Shown here: positions 58,512 through 64,000 of the stretch, piece by piece
Layout of the letters: every line of letters begins with the position of its first letter
Position numbering within the stretch: the stretch's first letter is position 1
Program-made: the position numbers and the translations under genes
Assembly (NCBI RefSeq): GCF_001874145.1
Contig: NZ_MPCX01000003.1
Location: forward strand, 124,001-188,000
Source: Lacinutrix sp. MedPE-SW
Lineage (GTDB): Bacteria > Bacteroidota > Bacteroidia > Flavobacteriales > Flavobacteriaceae
DNA: 64,000 nt
Direction of reading: 5' to 3'
The notes under the pieces: model-generated
Databases searched by the model: none
Told to the model about the DNA's origin: nothing
The model's input: the letters and a program-made list of their open reading frames with translations, nothing else

Positions 58512-61500
58512 ATGACTAAAAAGAAAAAACAAGTCGATAAAGAATTTGGTTTATCGTCATGGGCAATTAACAATAAAACTACAATGTATGTTTTAATTGC
58601 AGTAATTTTTTACTTAGGAATTTCTGCCTTTTTTAGCATGCCAAGAGAAAATTTTCCTGAAGTAAATGAAACTAAAATATACGTTAGTTCTATTTATCCT
58701 GGAAATACCGCTGAAGATATTGAAAAATTAATATCAGATCCATTAGAAGATAAATTAAAAACAGTAAGTAATGTTGTAGAAATCACCTCAACATCACAAG
58801 AAGATTACTCTATGCTTATTGTAGAGTTTGATGATGGTCTAACTGTAGATCAAGCAAAACAAAAGGTAAAAGATGAAATAGACACAGAAACTTCTAGTGA
58901 AGATTGGCCAACTTTTAATGGCGCAAAAGTAGAACCAGATGTTTTTGAGTTAAGCCTTTCTGAAGAAATGCCTATTCTTAACATAAACATTTCTGGAGAT
59001 TACCCTATTCAAAAATTAAAAGAATATGCAGAATATCTTCAAGATGAGATAGAAAACCTACAAGAAATTAAAAAGGCCGATATTCGTGGTGCTCAAGAAA
59101 AAGAAGTTGAAGTTGCTGTAGACATTTATAAAATGATGGCAGCTCAAGTTAGCTTTAACGATATCATTGGTGCTATTAACAATGGTAACTTAACCATGTC
59201 TGCAGGAAATTTAAAAGCCAGTGGACAACGTCGTACCATTAGAGTACTTGGAGAAATAGAAAAACCATCAGATCTTGAGAATTTTGTTGTAAAAGCAGAA
59301 AACGGAAACTCAATATACCTTAAAGATTTAGCTACAGTTACTTTTAAAGAAGAAGATAAAACAACATTTGCTAGAGAGTATGGCGAGCCTGTTGTTATGC
59401 TAGACGTAAAAAAACGTGCTGGTAAAAACATGGTTGCTGCTGCAGAACAAATTCAAGTTATTGTTAAAAATGCTATTGCAAATACATTTCCTCCAGATTT
59501 AACTGTTACTATTACTAATGATCAATCTTCAAAAACCATTGGCCAAGTAGACGATTTAGTTAACAACATAATCTTTGGAGTTATTCTAGTTGTTACCGTT
59601 TTAATGTTCTTTTTAGGATTTAAAAACGCATTATTTGTAGGTTTTGCAATACCCATGTCTATGTTTATGTCTTTAATGATTTTAGAATTATTAGGGCAAA
59701 GTTTAAATACAATGGTATTGTTTGGTCTTATAATGGGACTTGGTATGCTAGTAGATAACGGTATTGTTGTTGTAGAAAACGTTTATCGTTTAATGGAGGA
59801 CGAAGGCATGAATAGAGTTGAAGCGGCCAAAAAAGGAATTGGAGAAATTGCTTTTCCAATAATAATCTCTACAGCAACAACAGTTGCAGCTTTTATTCCT
59901 TTAGGCTTATGGCCAGGTATTATGGGTGAGTTTATGAAAATTTTACCTATAACTTTATCAGTTGTATTAGGTTCATCTTTATTTGTGGCTATCTTTTTTA
60001 ACTCGGTATTAGTTTCAAAATACATGACAATAGAAGATAAAAATATGCCATTAAAGCAAATTATTAGAACATCAATTATCGTTGCTGTTTTTGGTATTCT
60101 TATTTTAATATTTGGTGGCGCATATAGAGGCTTGGGTACAGTAATGATTTTTACTGCAATTATGCTTTGGGCATACCGCTTATTTATTAGAAACTGGGCA
60201 AATAGCTTTCAAAATAAGGCGTTAGTTAAATTAGAAAACTGGTATGAACGTAAATTACGTACAGCTTTATCTGGATGGAGACCTTACGCTTTAAGCATAG
60301 GAACATTTTTGCTACTTATAGCTGCATTTGTTGCGTTTGGCATCTCATTAAGTGCTAAAAGAACAAAAGTTGAGTTTTTTCCAGATAATAAACCAAACCA
60401 AATAATTGTTTACATAGAATACCCAGAAGGTACTGCTATTGAGAAAACAAATGCCATAACCAAAGAAATTGAGGAACGTGTATTTAAAGTACTTAACCAA
60501 GACCAATACATGGATAATGGCTACAACTATTTAGTAGAAAGTACGGTTTCTCAAGTTGGTGAAGGCGCAGGAAACCCTCAAACCGATGGTGGCTCTGCTG
60601 CCGAAATGCCACATAAAGGTAAAATTACAGCCTCTATGCGTGAGTATAAATTTAGAAGAGGTGAAGATAGTGAACTCTTAAGACAAAAAGTTCAAGAAGC
60701 ATTAGTTGGTATATATCCAGGTGTATTAATTTCTGTTGAAAAAGATGCTAATGGTCCACCTGCAGGATCTCCAATTAATATTGAAATTGAAGGCGAAGAT
60801 TACAATGAGCTTATTGTTACAGCTGAAAAAATGCGTGAATTTATTAACACTAAAAATATTGCTGGTATAGACGAGCTAAAAATAGATGTTAATAAAGACA
60901 AGCCAACTATGAAAGTTACCATAGACAGAGAAAAAGCTGGAGAATTAGGTATAAGTGCAGCACAAGTTGGACAACAACTACGTAATTCAATTTTTGGTGC
61001 AAAAGCCGGAATTTACAAAGAAGATGGTGACGATTTTGATATTTATGTGCGCTTTAATGAAGAAAATAGATATAATAAAAGTGCTCTATTTAATCAAAAC
61101 ATAACTTTTAGAGACAATACAGGACAATTAAAAACCATTCCTATTTCTGCAGTAACAAAATTTGAAAACAATTCTGGTTTTAGCGCAATAAAACATAAGG
61201 ACACAAGACGAGTTGTTACTGTTTATTCTGCTTTAGCTCCTGGCTATACAGATGCTGCAGCCATTGTAAGTCAAATTCAAAATGAAATGAAAAGCTACGA
61301 AGGCTTACCTAAAGGCATTAAAATTGATTATACAGGACAAATAGAGGAACAAAATAAACAAATGGCATTTTTAGTTGGTGCCTTTTTTACAGGACTTGGT
61401 TTAATCTTTTTTATATTAATATTCCAGTTTAACTCGGTCTCTAAACCTACTATTATCATGATTGCCATCTTCTTAAGTTTTATTGGTGTATTTGGTGGTA

Positions 61501-62024
61501 TTGTAATTTCAGGTAGCTCATTTGTTATCATGATGACTATGGTTGGTATTATATCTCTTGCCGGAATTGTAGTAAACAATGGTGTTGTACTATTAGACTA
61601 CGCACAACTACTTATAGATAGAAGAAAAGCAAAATTAGATTTAGATGAAGACGAGTACTTATCTGATGCAGATTTATTTGAAAGTATTGTAAATGCAGGA
61701 AAAGCGCGTTTAAGACCTGTTCTATTAACTGCAATTACTACTATTTTTGGATTAATACCATTAGCAATAGGTTTAAATATAAATTTCTTTACATTATTTG
61801 CAGACTTAGATGCAAACATTTACATGGGTGGAGACAATGTTGTTTTTTGGGGACCACTAGCCTGGACAGTAATTTACGGCTTACTTATAGCAACATTTTT
61901 AACTTTAATTATTGTACCAATATTATTTTTCTTGGTTACAAAATTTAAAATGTGGCTTCGTATTAAGTTTTCTTCAGAAACAAAAGAAGACATTGTTGCA
62001 ACCGAAACTGTAATAGAATCATAA
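58512..62024 (+). CDS. RND efflux permease (AcrB/HAE-type)
   Basis: The 1170-residue inner-membrane pump has 12 membrane helices and two large periplasmic loops (about 40-350 and 620-890). TM4 reads GLGMLVDNGIVVVENVYR, with the first proton-relay Asp kept and the second replaced by Asn; TM10 reads GIVVNNGVVLLDYA. The protein is longer than E. coli AcrB because of extra cytoplasmic and periplasmic segments (around 520-600 and 1040-1120). With TetR, TolC and the adaptor it forms a drug- or metabolite-efflux operon. A strong terminator follows. Confidence 0.93.
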   Translation: MTKKKKQVDKEFGLSSWAINNKTTMYVLIAVIFYLGISAFFSMPRENFPEVNETKIYVSSIYPGNTAEDIEKLISDPLEDKLKTVSNVVEITSTSQEDYSMLIVEFDDGLTVDQAKQKVKDEIDTETSSEDWPTFNGAKVEPDVFELSLSEEMPILNINISGDYPIQKLKEYAEYLQDEIENLQEIKKADIRGAQEKEVEVAVDIYKMMAAQVSFNDIIGAINNGNLTMSAGNLKASGQRRTIRVLGEIEKPSDLENFVVKAENGNSIYLKDLATVTFKEEDKTTFAREYGEPVVMLDVKKRAGKNMVAAAEQIQVIVKNAIANTFPPDLTVTITNDQSSKTIGQVDDLVNNIIFGVILVVTVLMFFLGFKNALFVGFAIPMSMFMSLMILELLGQSLNTMVLFGLIMGLGMLVDNGIVVVENVYRLMEDEGMNRVEAAKKGIGEIAFPIIISTATTVAAFIPLGLWPGIMGEFMKILPITLSVVLGSSLFVAIFFNSVLVSKYMTIEDKNMPLKQIIRTSIIVAVFGILILIFGGAYRGLGTVMIFTAIMLWAYRLFIRNWANSFQNKALVKLENWYERKLRTALSGWRPYALSIGTFLLLIAAFVAFGISLSAKRTKVEFFPDNKPNQIIVYIEYPEGTAIEKTNAITKEIEERVFKVLNQDQYMDNGYNYLVESTVSQVGEGAGNPQTDGGSAAEMPHKGKITASMREYKFRRGEDSELLRQKVQEALVGIYPGVLISVEKDANGPPAGSPINIEIEGEDYNELIVTAEKMREFINTKNIAGIDELKIDVNKDKPTMKVTIDREKAGELGISAAQVGQQLRNSIFGAKAGIYKEDGDDFDIYVRFNEENRYNKSALFNQNITFRDNTGQLKTIPISAVTKFENNSGFSAIKHKDTRRVVTVYSALAPGYTDAAAIVSQIQNEMKSYEGLPKGIKIDYTGQIEEQNKQMAFLVGAFFTGLGLIFFILIFQFNSVSKPTIIMIAIFLSFIGVFGGIVISGSSFVIMMTMVGIISLAGIVVNNGVVLLDYAQLLIDRRKAKLDLDEDEYLSDADLFESIVNAGKARLRPVLLTAITTIFGLIPLAIGLNINFFTLFADLDANIYMGGDNVVFWGPLAWTVIYGLLIATFLTLIIVPILFFLVTKFKMWLRIKFSSETKEDIVATETVIES

Positions 62025-62049
62025 AAACGCAGTTGAATAATTTTAATAA

Positions 62050-62084
62050 AAAAAATCCGAAGCTAAAACTTCGGATTTTTTTTT
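62050..62084. terminator. Bidirectional terminator between the RND operon and susD
   Basis: AAAAATCCGAAG and CTTCGGATTTTT form a 12-bp stem around CTAAAA with A/T tracts at both ends, ending the plus-strand RND operon and the minus-strand SusCD transcript. Confidence 0.9.
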
Positions 62085-62103
62085 ATTAATTATTTAAGTT
62101 TAA

Positions 62104-63432
62104 TTATTCATTTTCAGATAATGGAATTGGTAATGTATTATAAATAACATCTCCCGCTCTATCAATTGGAAGTGTATTAGATAATCCAAATCTTCTTAAA
62201 TCAAACATTCTATGGTTTTCACACCATAAAGAGTAACGTCTTTGATTTAACAACTCTGTAGTAAGAGATGCATCATCTAAACCTCCAGTATAGTTAGGTA
62301 AACCAGCAGCATTTCTTATTACATTTAAAGCTGTTACTGCATCACCTGGACTACTATTAAGCATACTCGCTTCTGCATATAAGAGAATTAATTCTTCATT
62401 TCTTAAAATATCTATTGGAGATGTACTTGAAGCATATAAACGTGTTTCATAAGCACCTACTAAATCATCTTGAGAAGCAGTTGGATCTGGTCTAAGTGCA
62501 GCTTTATTAGCAACTCTTGTATCTCCTGGTTCTGCATCATTTATCCAACTATCATGAACAATAATTTGATCTCCATTATTTTGATTTTCAACTGTTGTAG
62601 ATTGTAGTTTAAACAACCCGTTTAAAGCATCGTTTCCTCCTGTTGCAAATAGGTGTTTTGGACCATTGTTTAAATCTCCCATAAGGTCAAAATAAGAATC
62701 GCCTAACGCTGTAATGGCTGCGCCACCATCTCCAGCGTAAACTGCTGCCATAGCTGCTACTGCTCTATTATATTGAGCGAAACTAGAAGCATCATTAAAA
62801 CCATTAAATCCTGCGCTTAAATTAAATAAAAATGTTGCTCCAGTTAAATCTGTATTAGCTTCATTTAACATAGTTCTAATTTCTGCTAAAGCTTCATCTT
62901 TTTCTAATACAGGACCTAAATTATTTTCGTCTGCGACATCTACTCTAGCTCTGTCATAAGATTTTACCATTTGTATTAACTCATAAGCTATCATAGTTTT
63001 TGCAAAACCAATGTATCCTCTTCTTTCCTCATCTGAAACAGCATTAGAGTTTGTAGCTGCATTAATTAATAAATTTGCATTCTTAATACAACGGTAACTA
63101 CCATTCCATTGTGAAGTACTATAAAAAGAATTATTATCTAAACCAATTCCATTTTTACCTAACAAATCTCCTGTATTTCTTGGGTCTGCATCAAATAAAT
63201 ACAGTTCTCTTGCCATAGTTCCACTTGCTGTAGTTTCAATTGCTATACCGTTTCTAGCTGAAGCTTCTACACCAACAACTAATTCGTTTAATTGACCTAT
63301 GGTAGCGTTAGATTCTACTCCATCTACACTTGGCCCATTAGGATCAACTTGCTCATCAAAAGTACATGATGCAAATAACATCATCACTGCAGCAATACCT
63401 ATATAGGATATTTTATTATATATATTTTTCAT
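62104..63432 (-). CDS. SusD/RagB-family outer-membrane lipoprotein
   Basis: The 442-residue protein starts at ATG 63432 (MKNIYNKI); an in-frame upstream ATG lies in the SusC end and would mask the signal peptide. The lipobox is FASC with Cys23. The C-terminal half has the SusD signature: EELILLYAEASMLNSSPGDAVTALNVIRNAAGLP, ELLNQRRYSLWCENHRMFDLRRFG and the final TLPIPLSENE. SusD proteins lid the TonB-dependent SusC channel and bind glycan or peptide ligands. It is 14 bases downstream of the SusC gene. No degradative enzyme lies on the readable side, so the substrate is unknown. Confidence 0.93.
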   Translation of the reverse strand: MKNIYNKISYIGIAAVMMLFASCTFDEQVDPNGPSVDGVESNATIGQLNELVVGVEASARNGIAIETTASGTMARELYLFDADPRNTGDLLGKNGIGLDNNSFYSTSQWNGSYRCIKNANLLINAATNSNAVSDEERRGYIGFAKTMIAYELIQMVKSYDRARVDVADENNLGPVLEKDEALAEIRTMLNEANTDLTGATFLFNLSAGFNGFNDASSFAQYNRAVAAMAAVYAGDGGAAITALGDSYFDLMGDLNNGPKHLFATGGNDALNGLFKLQSTTVENQNNGDQIIVHDSWINDAEPGDTRVANKAALRPDPTASQDDLVGAYETRLYASSTSPIDILRNEELILLYAEASMLNSSPGDAVTALNVIRNAAGLPNYTGGLDDASLTTELLNQRRYSLWCENHRMFDLRRFGLSNTLPIDRAGDVIYNTLPIPLSENE

Positions 63433-63445
63433 ATTTATTTTTTTA

Positions 63446-64000
63446 TTAAAAGTTAACATTTAAGTGTAAGTAAAACTGTTTCGCACTTGGAAAAGGTGTT
63501 ACTTCAATACCACTTGATAATCCTGCACCACCATTTACAGAAACTTCTGGATCATAACTACTATAATCTGTTACGGTAAATACATTTCTTCCTGAAACCC
63601 CTAATTTGATTCCTTCAATATTTCCACCTAAAAGCTTCTCTACTGTTTTACTTGGTAATCTATAGTAAAGTGCAACTTCTCTAAGTCTTAAATAACCTGC
63701 ATCTTCAACAAAACGTAATGCATTTGTTGGAGAATCTAAACGGTCTTGACCTTCTGGAGTTTCTAAATCTGGACTTGTTTGACCTAAATCTGTTAAAAAT
63801 CTTGATAAATTTAAGTTTTCACCGCCTTGTTTAAGTTGAAATAAAAATGAGAAATCAAATTGCTTAAATAAAGTTAAGTTGTTACTCCAAGACATTTGAA
63901 AATCTGGCTCTACATTACCAACTTGTTGTAATTCTCCATCAATATTTCCTACTAATTGTGTTACTGGCTGTCCTTCTTCTATATAAAAAGTACCTAATCC
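63446..64000 (-). CDS. SusC/RagA TonB-linked outer-membrane transporter (3' end only)
   Basis: The frame is open to the window edge, so only the last 185 residues are present: barrel strands such as SFLFQLKQGGENLNLSRF, AGYLRLREVALYYRLPSKTVEKLLG, GIKLGVSGRNVFTVTDYSSYDPEVS and the C-terminal QFYLHLNVNF. These are the standard C-terminal features of SusC/RagA receptors (RLREVALYYRLP, GRNVFTxTDYSGYDPEV). The plug and TonB box lie outside the window. Transport would be energised through ExbB/ExbD systems such as the one at 34.6-36.9 kb (inference). Confidence 0.92.
   Translation of the reverse strand, partial: GLGTFYIEEGQPVTQLVGNIDGELQQVGNVEPDFQMSWSNNLTLFKQFDFSFLFQLKQGGENLNLSRFLTDLGQTSPDLETPEGQDRLDSPTNALRFVEDAGYLRLREVALYYRLPSKTVEKLLGGNIEGIKLGVSGRNVFTVTDYSSYDPEVSVNGGAGLSSGIEVTPFPSAKQFYLHLNVNF

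Overview
The window is an AT-rich chromosomal segment from a member of the Bacteroidota, almost certainly family Flavobacteriaceae. The evidence is a SusC/SusD pair, ExbB-ExbD-ExbD proton-channel genes of the Bacteroidota type, DUF2723 and PorT-like proteins, many signal peptides ending in FSQ/AQ, and promoters with the Bacteroidota pattern TTG ... TAnnTTTG. The genus cannot be fixed from sequence reading alone; a marine flavobacterium is plausible. I saw no tRNA, rRNA, insertion sequence, prophage or CRISPR array.

Layout. 1-5.2 kb: 3' part of a DUF2723 membrane protein, a polysaccharide deacetylase, a thioredoxin-fold protein that has lost its CXXC, and a membrane metallophosphoesterase. 5.4-11.2 kb: a glycan block with a GH92 alpha-mannosidase lipoprotein, a sugar MFS transporter and a glycosylasparaginase, consistent with salvage of N-glycans. 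11.3-17.7 kb: polA followed with almost no gap by a Nudix hydrolase and a large PLD-nuclease/helicase/DUF3427 protein. 17.7-20.7 kb: a small membrane peptide, a TspO-like protein and YgiQ. 21-25.5 kb: translation genes rplM, rpsI, rpsB, tsf, pyrH and frr. 25.6-33.8 kb: a thioredoxin-like/beta-barrel pair, an MMPL transporter, asnS, rpoN and a membrane protein. 33.7-39.0 kb (minus strand): PorT-like barrel, ExbD, ExbD, membrane protein, ExbB, L-asparaginase and TatD. 48.8-55.3 kb: 2-oxoglutarate dehydrogenase E2 and E1 with a small secreted protein between them, small envelope genes and a polyprenyl synthase. 55.3-62 kb: a TetR-TolC-MFP-RND efflux operon with a clear operator. 62-64 kb: SusD and the 3' end of SusC.

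The most unusual part is 39.0-48.7 kb. An ECF sigma factor and a transmembrane anti-sigma-like protein with periplasmic TPRs face two gene groups. Each group is preceded by the same promoter pattern, GGTAACAA-N13-TTGATATAA, which occurs nowhere else that I found. The first group encodes a two-repeat exported protein and a lipoprotein and ends in a terminator. The second encodes a 35-residue membrane peptide, a PKD/beta-barrel outer-membrane protein, an exported TPR-CHAT (caspase-like) protein with a C-terminal membrane anchor, an overlapping retropepsin-like aspartic protease and an orphan LuxR-type response regulator. Just downstream lie two copies of a short non-coding unit. Each has an ATACGTAG palindrome, a -7-like box at identical spacing, and a stretch of about 70 nt ending in an intrinsic terminator. 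A second membrane micropeptide follows. I infer a self-contained envelope-sensing protease/regulator/sRNA system; this is a hypothesis from gene content and repeated sites, not a recognised named system. The polA-Nudix-PLD helicase cassette is a second, more defence- or repair-like candidate.
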